Source of the DNA: Brachypodius melanocephalos
Lineage: Eukaryota; Chordata; Aves; Passeriformes; Pycnonotidae
DNA: 64,000 bases
Assembly (NCBI GenBank): GCA_013398615.1
Contig: VZSR01000690.1
Coordinates: 231,745 to 295,744 of the forward strand
Reading direction: 5' to 3'
Shown here: in pieces, positions 36,101 to 51,100 of the stretch
Position numbering within the stretch: the stretch's first letter is position 1
Layout of the letters: each line of letters begins with the position of its first letter
The notes under the pieces: generated by a model
Databases searched by the model: none
The model's input: the letters and a program-made list of their open reading frames with translations, nothing else
Told to the model about the DNA's origin: nothing
Position numbers and translations under genes: made by a program

Positions 36101-39100
36101 TGACATATTTGATTTCTGGAATTGTCTGACTCTCCAGTAATATTTAGGGAGTGGAGATACAGAAAAAAAAAAAAAAAAAAAAGTAGTTACAGCACTTTGA
36201 GTGATTCTGTTTCTTAGTCAGCATGAAAAAGTAGACGAGGAAGAGGAGCCCTTTATTTTTAATACTGGCTCAGGTTGTATTCTTTGCTTTAACATCGGTT
36301 GGCCTGGGATGGGAGAGAGGGGAAGGATAAGGGACTCAAGCTTAGTTTTTCCAGGATAGCTCTGTTATCTGACTTTCAACCACTATTTTTTCTTAGCTAT
36401 ATTTGAATATATGGGATGCTGATTTCTTCTGTTTTCTGATATTGTGTCTCAGTTTGAATAGCATTAGTCCCTCTGAAGTTAAAATATCAAGTGTCAAGAT
36501 CAATGGGGCCGAAGGAAGTGCCTCACTCAGCTGCTCCATACTCACTGTGGACTTCAAATGTTTTAAAGACACGTGGACTGAGGTGGTGCAGCAGAACAGA
36601 GAGAAATGGAAAGCACAAGCCACCAAAGGTAACAGCCAGGCTTCCTAGTGGAAGAATAAAATTCTGTTGACCTCTTCTTCTTCAAGCTCATCTTCAATCT
36701 AACCATTCTAAAACTGTTAGTTTGAAAGAATCCATCTATTGTGTTCAACAACTCACTCTGAATTCAGGACGATAGGGACATTGTGACTCATCTGTGCCTT
36801 ATATTTTTCTTACAGTGTAAGTGTACATAATGAAGAGGATGTAGGACAAAAAAAATTTAAAGGGAATTCCCCTAAAGTCACAAAGCAGATTCAGTGGGTG
36901 CAAAAATAGTTGGAATGGTATTTGTAAATACCATACAGGTTTATCAATTGTTCATTGTTGTAATAAGTCCATTATCTTTATGCAAGAAAAGCCAATTCTT
37001 TATTCACACAACTAATTTTATACAGTTTTTACAGACCTCATGTGCAACTTTACTGGTTAATAGCTTTCTTGCCAATTACTCTATTGGTTAGTAAAAGATA
37101 TCCTACTTGTCCATCAAATCTCTCTATTCTTGGATTATTTACATATTTTCTTTACTGATTCTCATGGGACAAATCCCTTGTTATTGCAGGTGCATTTGTT
37201 TTTCAACCCAAGAATAGGTTGTTGTGCTAATGAGTTCTCATGTCAAGATGGTTTTCGCATGGGAACTTGCAAATTGCTTAACTACATTTAGAATAGATGA
37301 CAGGCTAGCTATTAATTTTATAGAGCAAGCCTGATTTTTTGAGGTCTTTCTTTTATAATTCTTCTGTCTGTCTATGACAGTTCATTGAAGTTGAAAGGAG
37401 ATGGTAGTTTTAGAGATGGATGGTAATTGGGGAATAGTTCAGGGGAGAAGGATATTCTCTGCTCACAGCTGGTTTCATATTTCTGGTGATAACTTGGAAA
37501 ATTATTTAGGAACAAAGCTGAAAATGTATGTGATGTCATTGGTCTGGAAAGGACTGCAAACATTTCAGAAGAATATGAGGGCCGTGTTGGTTGAAGATTG
37601 ACCAGGGTTCAATACCGTCATGAAACTGAAAAAATTCCAACCATTCATCACCACTGAAAAAACCCAACAAAGCAAAGCAAAGCAAAGCAAAGCAAAGCAA
37701 AGCAAAGCAAAGCAAAGCAAAGCAACACTCTCCACCCCCAAAAAAACCGCTCAAGAGACTTTGTTTCTATAACTCCTCTGGCATTCTTCTCATCTTTTCA
37801 GCAGTAACAAGGCCCTCAATGCTGTTCTGTGTCCACTTTTGTGTCCACAATTTTGGCCACTGCAGTTGAAAAAACATATAAACCAGTTGCCGACAATGCA
37901 GAGTACATCAATAAAAATTGCGATAACTTGTTTTTAACCTAAGAAAGTGTACAGCTGAAAGCAGTTTCTTGAAGACTACTGCAGCTGCAAAATAAGAAAA
38001 CTATTTTTTACTCAAATACCAGGACCATTAAGGGGAGAAAAAACTGGCAGTTTATTATAGGCATTATTATAATGTCTAATAAGTTAGACATTAGTAAATC
38101 TCTATTATTGGAGTTCTTTTGGAAATACTGAGAGCCATCTTTTGAGAATTATTTTGGTATAATTGCCTCTTAGCTCAAGGGTATGGATGATTGTCCAAAA
38201 GTATCCTAGAGCTCCTAGGTGATTTATACCAGATTTGGAACAAAAGAAAGGAGCACTATTTCACTGTTTTTTCTTTTCTTCATGAAACCATGATACAATT
38301 TATTCTCTGATCTGAATGGCTGTTGCTCAATCTCTTACTTAATGGAGTTGTTTTATTTCATATAAATGGAAAGAGTTTGATTTTAATGTATTATGTGGCT
38401 GTTTCTTTGGGGATTTGGCATAGTTCTCTGAAGTGCTGGAGCAGATTTTTCCTCTCCAACTGAAAGACCTGTCTAAAGGTTCAGGAAATTATGTAGTATT
38501 CAAACAAGATTTCTTTGTGATTAAAACTTGCCATTAAAGAAAAACACGTTCTAGACATTCCATGAAAATGAAAACAAAACCTAATTCAAAATCTATTTTC
38601 TCCCAGGGACTTTTTTTTTTTTTTTTTTCCTTTTTTTTTTTTTTTTTTTTTGTTTTGTTTTGTTTGCTTAGGGTGCTTTTTTTTTCTGGTGGAGTTTTTT
38701 TTTGTGTGTGTGTGTGTTTGGGGGGGTTGCTTGTTTTTGTTTTGTTGTGGGGGTTTTTGTTTGTTTTATTTAATATGTAGCAGTTCCTTATGGACCAAAT
38801 TAAAGCTAATCAAACAAACAAAGCATTTAACATGTTTAGTGTCTTGTGGTATAGAAGTGAATGAAGTTACAAGTCACAATACAGATAACTAGTTTTAAGA
38901 ATTTAATTTCAACATATACCATATATATTTTCTTGACTAAGCATAAACTACATAAAAATCCTTTATATAGTTTATAAAGTTATATAGCAAGACAGACCTG
39001 TGGGGGACTTCTACATAATTTCTGTGTTTCTAGGTACATTTACAAGCATGCATATTTGTTTTAATCATGAAAGAGTTACAAACATATGGCCCAGCATGCC

Positions 39101-42100
39101 TTTGTATGGACTAAGGACTAAGGAATTGTATTTGGACTACAGACCACTGGTATCAGTATCTTTGTTCAGCTGCTATTTTCTCTTGATTTGCAGCAAGTTT
39201 CTGCACCACTCTCCTTGCCTGTCTTGTAGCAAGGCCTACCACACAGCAGGGGCTTAAATTGCTAACCTTTGACAAACTGGTGTCTTGCAATCAAGATGCA
39301 TTGCCAGTAAAAACAATTATTATTAAGAGACTATAGAAATATTTACTGTTTGTTGACAGCAAATAGAAATTGGGGATCAGAAAGGAAGGAACCTATTATT
39401 GCTGTTTTTGAAGCTAATATTATTATTAAATTATTTGTAAAATACTGTATTCCCTTTGGTAATGGCATTGTCCCTAGAAGCCTCAGTGAGCTGTTTTTAT
39501 CCGGATTATGATATTTATAAAAAAATTCTCATACTGTGTGGGAAAAGTGAGTTTATTACTGATTGGGGTGGGGTTTTTTGCCTAAATGATCAATGTTAAA
39601 GAGCAACAAACAAAACAACTGAGTAAACAAACACCCTGATTTACAAAGCACCATTTAGATAAAGAATTTTCTGACACTACATTTGACAAGAGACACCTAT
39701 CCAATGGTGTTTTAGCAAGCCCAGTTCTCCTGAGACAAAGTTCTGTCCTGCGCTTCAGGTGCAGAATAAAGCTTTTTTTTTCAGATTGCCAAATGAGAGG
39801 AATCCTTCTGTATGCCATGAGACTCTGAGATTAGCTCAGTTGGTTAGAGCATGGGCTTGACCTCTGTATGGCCTATTCACTTAATAGTTGCACTTTATGG
39901 ATCTCTTCCAACTCAGAATATTCTGTGAAATCTGTAAAACATCCCTACAGCCTTCAGTAGCTAGTATCTCTTTTTTCCTTTTAAGAATTTTGAGGAACCT
40001 CTTTTTCAAAGGTGAACTTTATATGGTAAAAAAAGGACGTCGGCATAAAATACATTTAGGACAACCAGGGGAGTTGTTTTCAGAATATTTTGGTTTTGTC
40101 CTCCTATGTTCTTTTCTCATTGTCAAAACAGCTCTATATTTATCAAAGTGAATTTCTTTGCATGTGAAAATCTGAAGTAGATTTAGATACGTGAGTTGTT
40201 CTTGTCAAATTGACTGATAGTTGTGATTTCTTTCCTTGTTTGGCTTCTTTCTTTGCAGAAAATGCAGAAGAAAAAGCTAAGAAAGAAGCAGAGGAGAATG
40301 CTTATCAGGGAGGAGATGAAAAGGAAAGAGATGAGCAGGATGGGAAGCCAGGTGAAGATGTCACAGAAGCAAAGACAGAAAAGAGCAAAAAACCAAATCC
40401 TGGGGAAAGCAAAAGTGCAGATTCCAGTAAGAATCCTGTCACTGGGACTTGGCAAAGTGGTATGATCAAACACGAAGCCTACCAAGGGAAAAACGCACCT
40501 AGGACAGATAAGAAAACGTATCCTCATCATATTTTGGGAGAAGAGAAACAGCATGTCCAAAATGGTGAGTTCTGTTCTTCTACTGAGACATAAATCCAGC
40601 CCTAAAACCAGTATCTCACCCCAGTGATGTGGAAACCTGATATCCTGAAAAAGCATTCCTGGGCCCAGAGTCTCTTCCTGAACATAGGCATAGTCACATA
40701 CATATGAGAATCAGAAACTAAATTAAATTCCAAATAGTGTTCTTCTGTAGATGGGGTTCACCATCCCTGCTTGGAAAAATGGAAAAATTAGTTTTTTCAT
40801 GGAACTGAAGTAGCCTCTTACAATACACAGCAAGGAAAGCCAAAACAAATATTCCTGTTTCATTGCTTCAGTAACTGACAGAGGAGGAGCCAAAGTTGGC
40901 TTATAAACTCTTTTTAAACCAAGTTAAAAGCATCTTTGATTGGAGCCTCAGATTGAAATATGTTTCGGAACAGAGAATTTTTCTTCTGTCTTTTTTTAGG
41001 ATTTATTTCATCTATCCTTCCTTTGCTCAGTTTATTTTTTTATAAAGACAATCACTAGCCTTTATTTTTGAGGGGGTTTTTTGACAGAAATTTTATTCCA
41101 GATTTTTTAACTTGCTGTGGAACTGACTTAAAATAAAAACCCCATTCTGCACCCAAAAACAAGTGGAAAAATATTTGAAAATTCCATTAAACATTAAAAA
41201 AACTTATTAAATCCAACGGAAAAGATCACTTGTCTCTTGGCCATTTCACTGGCCTTTCTTGCACAGCTTCTGCTCCCTGGAGGCAATATCAAAAAAATAG
41301 CAGCACAGCCATAGGTGTCTTGTCAAAAACTTGGCTAGTAACATGGGGTCCAAAAGTAGCAGAAAAACCTCTTTGAAGTCTCTTCTTAGAAAAAGACAGA
41401 AGGAGCATTTAAGCTTTGAAAGTCCAGGCTCAAACAGTGAGTTTAGATGGCAGGAGATATAGAAATTCTGTTTAAAACATTCCTGATGTCATTCTCAGGG
41501 TTGCTGGCCTTTCCCAGTAATTCCTTTATAATTAGAGGGGGTTTTTTAGATTGGAAAGGCTGCAGGAATCAAAGTTGTCATCCCATGATGTATGGGATTT
41601 TTCTTCAGACAGTGTTACATGTGTGAACAGGAATATCAGAAAGATAAAAAGTCAGGGACATACAACATGTGAGTCAGACTGCACCAGACTTTTCTTCTGC
41701 AATCCTTGGTTTTTGTTATCAGTTATTATTATTCTAACAATATGGGGATTAAGTTTACTCTAGTGATTTTGCTAGTACTTTTTTCAACAATGTGTCTCTG
41801 CTGCAGGTGTTAAAAGTGCTCTGAAAGGAATTATAATGATTTCTGAAAATAAGTGTTTCAGAATTTCAGAAAAAGAAATTCTGCTCCTTTATTTATGGGG
41901 TAAGGAACAATCACTGCAGCGTTTCTAGGGACTGATGAAATCTTAACATTCTTATCGCTAGATTGACCATGACTTCCTTTATGCCTATATGTTAATGTCT
42001 CATCTAATAAATTTGTCTTATTAGTTCTCTGCCTCCATAATCCCTTTCAAAAAGATCATTATGATCATTATTCTGCTCTGCTGGCAGTATGACAGGGTAG

Positions 42101-45100
42101 ATATTATATTACTCAAAAGTCCCCTTTTCATAATATTCACTGAAAGTTCCGAAATTGTGTTATTAGGTGAGTTTGAGAGATCAAACGCTGAAAACAGTGC
42201 ATGTGTAGATATTCAGCATTTTTTCCTGCACACATTTAGGGTCAAGCAATTTGTTTATGCAAAATGGTCAAAAAGCTTTGTTAGCTCACCACTACCATCA
42301 GCTGTATGATGGTGGAGGAAATGCAAAAATACTTTTGTGCTTTGCTATGTATATATTTGTTTCTGTTGCTGAAATATGCACCACCCCCCCTTTTTTTTTT
42401 AAGACCACTTTCGTCAAAACGACACCTGAACCTTGTTGGATCTGCTCTCTTTCTGTACAAAGACCCCAAGTCAGTGGCAGTGTGATCAGCTGAGGAGGGT
42501 GCTGCTTGTCATGTATCATCTTGCATTCTTTTTTTGGCAGGTTTTCACCATACAGTGAGCTTAGGAAGATAACATGAAAACTTTGGAATAAAAACTGAAC
42601 AGAACATGTTTTGATTCCATCTTGTTAAATATTTTGGAGTTTAAAAACTATTCCTCTTTTATACTATGATGAAGCTTAATTGGAGAGAGATTGATGCACT
42701 ACCATCCAAGAATAATGAATATGCTAATGGTTAATGCACATTATGGAAGAGGGAGACCTCATTTCTCTACAATTTTTCGTTTTTTGAGCTGTTCCAAAAA
42801 TAAATATCCTCTGCCCATGAGTATTTTGAAGGCAGATCATATCCTCTTTAACACTCAATACCTTTAATCTTGATCCAAAGGCTGGGAAGTAGTTATAGTA
42901 CCAAAAATAGTAATACAAGTAGAATATGCATCACTGTAATAGAGCCCCATGTTTACAGAAGTCTGAAGTGAGGCTTCTACAGCTATTATGTTGAAGTGTG
43001 CATCACAAAAGGAAAAAAGACCTCTCTTGCTGTTTGGACACTGCAGCTGAAATAGCTCTGTTCTGCCACAGCTTTCCATTTAAGTTTTTATTTGATCTAG
43101 CATTCGACATTCTCATTCAATGAAGGGATGGTCTGGAAAGGTCTGATGTGCTTTGCTCTATGACTAATAGAGGACTGAAAAAAGAGTCACTCTTGGTTGA
43201 TATTCCTGGCTTCTTAAAATACACCCTATCTTAAGTTGCTATTTTCATTCTGCCTGAACCATTGCTCTGCCAAAGGCCTTGATTTTTTGGTTTGCTACAT
43301 AGACTCTAAAGGCAATGATCAATGCTAGGATGATTGTTCCCTGATACCAACACAAACAAATCAGTGGATAAAGGAATCTGGTAAAAGAATGTAAGGCAAA
43401 ATTACATAGGCATGTTCAGGGTATCAAAGAGGGTTCTTTGAAGCAGACACTTATGATGAATCCTTGCAGGATCTTATTTCTTTGGAAAGCATTAATGTTT
43501 CAGACTCCTGATTCTGAAATGAAGCTTATGATCATGTTTTTTATGGCCTACATACAATCAGAGGAATTGTGAGTTTCCATATGAACATTAAAAGGTTTTG
43601 ATATTTAGAAGAATTTTATAAGTAGATTTTAAAACTTGCTTATCTGTAGGAGTTGGGTAATTTTTTTTCTGTTGCTTTGTTCTATGAAAATGTGTTAATT
43701 AAGTTCTTTTTGAATTCAGACCTTTCCTCCTAAGGAACAAGATCTCCTTTGGGTGTTGCAATTTCATTGAGCTATAAGCATTAAAATGCACTCTGCATTT
43801 AAATGCTTACAGTGTTTCTTATTGTTTCTTATTGCTTCTTTCCAGGTGAATTAAAGGAAGACACCAAATTGAATAGAAAAGAGAAGTTTAGTGTGGCGGA
43901 TGAATCAAAGAAAACAGACGGTAAGGACAACATTTTATTGCATTTTTGACACCCATTTTTATATGCAATCTTTTGTTTCCTAAACATATCCAATTTATTC
44001 TAAAACCAAAAAACCTGTGTGGTAACCAGAAACAAACTTAACAGATACAGTCATTAGATTTGAAAAAAGCCATTGAAGCATTCTGAGGGAAAATCACTCC
44101 TTTCACATAATGCCTAGTACTACTTAGTTATGCTGGTAAACCTTATGCATCAATTTTTGTGCAGTGCCTGAAAGAAAAATCCTGGATTAGTAGAGTTGCT
44201 TAGTAGGAAATGCAGATTTATAAGATTCTGACTTTCTTTGAGCTGTATTCTTCTGTCTGGAAAAACAGGTTGCATTGGGCATGAAGAAATGCTTCATAAG
44301 AGGTGAAAAAGAAAACTGCTGCACAAGAGGTTCAATTAAGGATGCTATTGAAAAGGGAGGCTGCTGAAATATTTTTGAACTGTAGCAATCCCAAACCATA
44401 GGATGGTTTCGTGGGCATCTCGGAATAATGTCAGATGAGTCTGAGCCTAGTGTAGAGGTCCACAGATACTTTAGCAGCCTCAGCAGTTTGGAAAAACATC
44501 TCTAAGTTCTGCAGTGTGTTTACATTTTTGCACTTCCTCACCTGTGTATCACAGGCATATGAGATGGTATCTGAACCCACATTGCTTCAAAGACAATTGC
44601 TGAATAATTAGGTAGCAAAATAAATGCAAACAATTTTTCTAGCATTTTCTTTGTGTATGTATCAGTGAAATTCACTGAAATGTAACTATCACTAAATATA
44701 AATAATACAGTGCTTTGTTTTGATGGCCAAAACCATGAAAATTACTTAAATTCCGGCTGCTCTAACAAAGTCACAAATAGGAAGGAAATATAATATCTCA
44801 CCTAAACATGCAGAAAATTTCATCTAGAAGCATGTAATAATTTCAGACACATAATTATGTACTTTTTCTTAGGAAGCCCCTTAGTAACAATTGTTTAGGA
44901 AAATTCAGTTCTTTTGTTAAGAGGTCATGTTACTTATATAGTTGAGTTAAATGTCTGTCAGGAAAACAGTCTTGAACAAGTAGTCACAGCTCTTACTGCA
45001 GTCATGCAGAAATTAAGCACAAATACTGAAATAACATGTGACTCTTCAGATTTTCATGAGTATGTGCCAGTTCCATATATAACTATCAAGACTCCAGAAA

Positions 45101-48100
45101 GATTAATGGGCAGAATGACTGCTCTCCCTGCTCTGGTGGGTGATGGCTGAGCAACAGTTGTGCTGGAAGGCTGCTTCCTTGCAGGACCAAGTGAATGCAG
45201 AAACACTGGGGCATTTTTAGGAGGAGTCAAGAATACCAGCTCAGCCAAGAAAGTAGACCCATGACTCTCTAACGTTAAGGAAAAGGTTACGTTTGAAAGC
45301 CTTCACTCTCAAGCTCTTAGAAAGATTAGGGCCACATACTTATGTGGGCTGGAGGATCAAGAAATGAGTATGTCATACTAACTTGAAGATTGAAGATTGA
45401 GGATGTGACTTTGGTTCTTTGCAAGTTGCTTATCTTTGGTGTTATTGGTATTTGTTATTTGTCGTCCTGTAAGAAATACCTAAGTTCACCTCTTCAGGGA
45501 AAAGACCAGTACCATGGGACCAATTGATTACAGTTAAGCAACTCTAACCAGGCAAAAACAATTTGTAGGCTGACTGTCTCATTCAGGTATTGTAGAGGCA
45601 GATTATAGCTAATCATCTAATTAAGAAAAATCAGAAAAAATATTGTGAATTATTAGAAATGTGCACCTTAAAAGGAAAACTGGTAGAAAGGAGCTTCTGC
45701 TTCGCCAAATACTGCACAATCTGTTCTGTCCATTACCCACCTCAGGGCAAATCTCCTTAACAGCCATGTGAGAGATGTGGAGAAAGGAACATTAGCCATC
45801 GCTGTTTGCAGACTACTAAAGTGTTTACTCAAACATATGCTTTCTCTTGTGCTAGTGCATGGTCTTTCACACATCACACACTGGAAAAAAGATTTAAGAA
45901 TTAGAAAGATTGAGATTATGGCTATAATGTGCTCCACATGTAATTTGCTGGTGGGTGAAACTCAGCCTGGACATTTTCATAGTCAAGGGTACTTGGGTTT
46001 TACAACCTCTCTTCTGTTCTTGGGTTTTACAACCTCTGTTCAGTGTGTAGCTTGGGAGTATTTGTACTAAATGGGCCCATTTGTGTATGTTTAACATAAG
46101 AGCTTCAGCCTTCTCACTACTACCCTTTTGCATCAGCTGAAGTCCTGAATCCAACTCACAAAATTCTGTCCTACTGCGCAGGCATCCTGCACCCAGAAAA
46201 GAATGCTGCAGACTGTATTTTGCATAAATCTTTGAAAGATATGTATCCAAGTTGCTTTTTTAATTATATACAAAGGAAGCTATTGTAATATCTACTTATA
46301 GGCATACATACATTCTGAAATAATTCTAGTGTGTTTGTGCTTCTCCTACATGGGGAGCCTAGTGACTAGAGACACACAGAATAGCTAGGCATGTTGACAC
46401 AAAGATGTTGAAACTACACGTCTACCCTGTAGTCACAGGTGTGAAATGTAGTTTCTGTGTCAGTTACCTTGAAGCTACAAAAACTACTCAAGTGGGCATG
46501 CCTCCAGAAACAAGGATCGAGATCACTGAGGGTGTGAGGATCTAGACTTTTGTATGACTAAGTCTATTCATACCAAAGCCAACTGCAGTAAAGCTAGTTT
46601 AAGGATGGCTATGTAAGTTGTAGTCATATCTTGGATTTCAGATTTAACTGCTTCAAAATTCTGTGCAAAATTCTTGAATATAGACTAGTCTTCTTCTCAT
46701 GTTAATCTGATCCTCATATTATTGTTGGTTGGTTTGGGGGATTTTTCCTCCTTTTTTTTTTTTTTTTCTTTTTTTTTTTTCTTTTTCTTTTCTCTTGTGG
46801 GAAATGCTGGTTATTACTCACTACTATCCCTTTTCTCAGTTTCAAGAAAATAAATATGGGGATGCCATTTGCCAAATGAAGACACATCCCTATCAGAGAC
46901 ATCATCAACACAAGTAGTTCATCAAGTGTTTCCTGTTAAACATTGTTAAACCATTTTGGAAAACTGAATTTTCTCGTGTAAAATCATTGCTTGGCAAGTC
47001 TTTGAATGGAAAATTATAAGAAGTCCCATGGACAAAATTTTTCTTTACATTCCAACCTTTCTTTTTTTGATTTTTTTTTTTTCTAATAAAACTAACAAAT
47101 GGGAAAATTATTGTTCCCCATTACAGGGACATTGTAGATATCACTGCTCATTGCTGTGGAGTTGGACTAGATCACATTTAAAGGTCCCTTTTCAACCCAA
47201 ACTATTCTCATGGCAGGATCCTATGATTAACGCTTTCACAAGTTATTTCTACCACGTCCTCATTTCTTTCTTTCCTCTCACTGGGAAAAGATTCTGCAAC
47301 GTTAATGCAAAGTTTTCAGTATGACTTCTTGTTTTGAGGAAAACACAGTCTGTTCAATCAAATATACTCTCTCAACTACCAATTGAAGATAAAGAAAAGG
47401 TTCCTTTTTGTATGTTTGTCCTAGGAATCTGTTACTCTAGTGGTAACATGCATGTTTTAGCACGGAAATATACAGGATATTTGCATCTTCAACAGCCAGT
47501 ACACACAGTGAAAGCCTAAAGTGCTCTGGCTATGTGATGAGCAGTGCTGCCACCTCATGGTCAAATCAAAACCTGTGTTTTGACGGCTCTGTTTCAGTAT
47601 TACATTCTTCTATGCAGCGCAGGACAATAAAATAGAATAGTCACTACAGTATAATGTAATATAATACTACACATAGCCTTTTTAATATATGGACTGTGTT
47701 TCAGAGATGGAAGATTTTGCTTTCTTTATTTTGATTTTTTTAAGATGTAATGTTGCATATCAGTAGTTAAAAGCTTTTCCTTTGAGTTCTGTACATGGCC
47801 CATGCCAACATGTAGAGCTGCCTTTCAGTCTTCATTTTTTTTTTGATAATGATTTCTTGATCAGGAAGTGAAAAATTCAGTGATTATTAAGTTAAAGCCT
47901 TCATTTCTTTCTGTCCCAGTTGTACCAAAAATCAAGTGGCAGAGTAGCTGGCACAGGATGTTATCTGACAATGTCTTTGGTATAGGAACATGGTGGTGAG
48001 AAGACACTATGATGAGGATTCCACGATTACTGAGAGAGAGTTGAATTAACACGCTTCTTCCCAGCTTTATTTGTCAAAACTTTTCAACCATTTAATATTG

Positions 48101-51100
48101 CCTGTCTTTGCAGCCTTCCGCAAGATACAATTTTTGTATGTGTCAATTGAGCCAACACCACTACATAGCATTGAACACTAAGTAAACTTCTGATGAAATC
48201 CTGCTTATGTAATATTCATTATTCTGATGTTGTTTTAAAACAGGTTGCTCAAATTTATAAATGGAGAGTATTTGTGTCTCCTTGAGAGAGGTGAAAACGT
48301 AAATTACAGGGCATATAAATAATGATGCCATTTCTAATTCTGTTATGAAAGATAAGTTAATCTCCCATTATTGTCAGAAGCAAAAAATCCATTTCCATTT
48401 GTAAGGCAAACATATTGTATTTTTCCTTGCTGCTTCTTAGTGCTCTTCATGTTATGTGTCATAATATAGCAGCACAGGCAAATTAGAATGACTGTAGTCT
48501 AAGTCTACTTACTACAGACAGTTTCCTTCCTTTTCTCCCATCTTTTTTATGGCCTGTTACTTGAATTACATTAATAGCTATGGCCTCAAGTTTCCAATCA
48601 AGAAAGACTTGTTCGCTTCCGAGAAAACTTGCTTGAAACATGAAGGCATTTTGCTTTCCAAAAAGACGTATTTCACTGTAATTTACCTTACTGAACAATT
48701 GTTCCATAATATTGCAGTATAGGATAACTGAGTAGTGGAACAGCTTCTATGCTTTTCAAAATCTATTTTGTGCTCTTTTGAAAGAAACAGTTTGTCTAAT
48801 TTAGCAGTGGCACCTGAGGCAAGCTGGAATTTGCATAGAAGAATGCATTCTGAAGAAGGTTTTATGCAGTTTTAATAGCAGTTGAACATGATCTTCGAAG
48901 CTAACTGCAAAATACATTGTTAGTATCTAGACAGGGCAAACAGTACATCATCATGGTATGTATGCTTGGTGAAAATATGGGGAATATGTAGACAGGTTTA
49001 CTTTATAATTATGCAGATGACTTTGCAACATGTCGGTTTTGTATGTGTTTCTAAGTCTTAGGGAAAGCACCTGGTTTTCCTTTGAGACTTTCATGTGTCT
49101 CTTTTTTGGCCTGCTCTTTATTATTCATAGAAGCCTAGATACATGGTCTTTAGGATGCCAGATTACTTTTTGATTCTACTTTACATGAAGTCACAGATAT
49201 ATGTGACAAGCTGAAAAATTGTGAATTCCATTTGTCTTGATTTAAGTGAATATTTGGAATATTCATGGCATGGTGAAAAAATAATCATACTGGAGGCAAC
49301 TTAACTAGGGTTTTTTGAATATTTACCTTTATGGGGAATATTTTTCCATTTTATGTTGGGTCCTTTACATATAGTTCTGCTCAGAGATGGCATATGGTTG
49401 CATTGTTCCTCAGGGATAACATTCATGGTCCTAGAGACAGAAGAATGTGTAACTTACACAGTGCATTACAGAAATTCTTCCTTGATTTTGCACCATCAAT
49501 TAATTTATTGCATCAGTCAGGGAATACATCTGTGATGTTGCTTCTGTTACAGTTCTTATCCCATTTAGGAAAATTTGCCTGTGCGATGATGTATAGAAAT
49601 TTTCCACTTCAGCAAAAGGAGATCTCTTTGCTCCCAGCTGCAAGAATTATGTTTGGTACAGTGACAATCAGGCTTCTTTCTCCTGATGCAGCACTTAGTC
49701 CTGAAAGAGAAACAAGATCATGTCTTCTCATGAGAAGAAGTAAGAATATGAAATGGCTCCTCAAGACATTGGTGACATTTAGATTACATCTTCAACAATT
49801 CACAGAACAACTAGCTTCCAATTTGAGTGTACCAGCTACAGGAACCAGATAGGACTCTTATAAGGTGTGGCATCCCACCCCAAAAGAGAAAGCAACACAC
49901 AGGTACCCAGATACTCATGATTGAAAAGTGTAATCTTTATTACTTTTAATCATTAATTGATACATCACTACGCAGTTCATTGTCTTCTCTCCTTCTAAAC
50001 CACTTCTTTCCTTTTCTTAACTTCAAAACCTGGTACTTTCAGGCAATAACAAATGTAGAAGAAAATCAACAAGTGTTATTAGTTGAAAAGCAGGGTTTTT
50101 TGAGACAGGCCAAAGTGTTTAGGAATTTAGGTCTAATTCAAAACAAGCGATTGTCAAAAAACTGAAGACATTGAAAAAATGAAAATGAGAATTTTTGCTT
50201 TGAAATGGTGTTTCACATTTTGATCCAGCATTAAAGTTTTGTTTTAGTTAGATGAAAATCTCAGCTTGATCTTTTATTTTCTCTCTATCCATTTTCTCTC
50301 CACCCCCAAACCCCAATCTCCAACAGATATTTTGCCATGTGAGAAATGCACCAATTCCTTATGTCTGACCCAGAGCTAGACATTATCCTAATTTTCTGTT
50401 TTAGTCACTCATCCAAAGAAGCCCAGTGCTTACTACAAAATTCTAATTTACATTATGCGGCTGAAAGCTTTTTGGCTTTGATGATCCTTTTTCCTGTGGA
50501 AGATTCTATTTTATTTGCATGGTAAGGTTTTGGTACTGGGAAGGGTTGGAGGGGTGGCTTCTCTGAGAACCCAATAGAAGCTTCTCTCACGTCTGACAGA
50601 GCCACTCCAGCCAGCTCCAAGACAGGCCGACCCACCAAGACCAAGCCCATTAGCAGTGTGTGAGAAGTCCCCAGCATGAGGAGGAAGGAGCAGCAAAGAC
50701 AATGTTTGAGGAAGTGATTCTAACCCCCATTCTCTGTTCTCCTGTGCCCTGTGGAGGAATAGGTGAAGAATCAGGAATAAAGTTAAGCCCAGGAAGGAGG
50801 GAGGGGTGGGAGAAAGGTGTTTTAAGGTTTGGTTTTACTTCACATTTCCCTATTATGATTTCATTAATAAATTAATTTTTCCCAAGTCAAATATGTTTTA
50901 CCTGTGACAGTAATTGGTGATTGCTCTCTCCCTGCCCTTATGTCAAAATATGATCCTTTCCTTATATATTCTCTCCCCATGTCCAGCTTAGGAGAGGAGC
51001 AACAGAGTTGCACCTGGTGTCTAGACAAGGTCAACTCACCAGACAACTCATCCTCCTTGCTCCTTGCAAAGGACTGGGGTTTTTGTTTCCATCCACAATG

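Larger units (their letters stand above)
36629..40258 (+). other. Intron 9 (3.6 kb)
   Basis: Contains the (CAAAG)11 microsatellite (37668-37722), a small perfect palindrome (38070-38093), a T/G-rich tract (38611-38772) and a tRNA-derived SINE (39822-39931). The remainder shows nothing identifiable. Confidence 0.85.

Noticed and set aside
39829..39895. A functional tRNA gene
   Set aside because: Only the D-arm/A-box half is convincing; there is no anticodon stem or intact T arm, and a CR1-like tail follows.
40183..40656. 157-codon minus-strand ORF opposite exon 10
   Set aside because: It is the antisense shadow of a K/E-rich exon, with no independent support.
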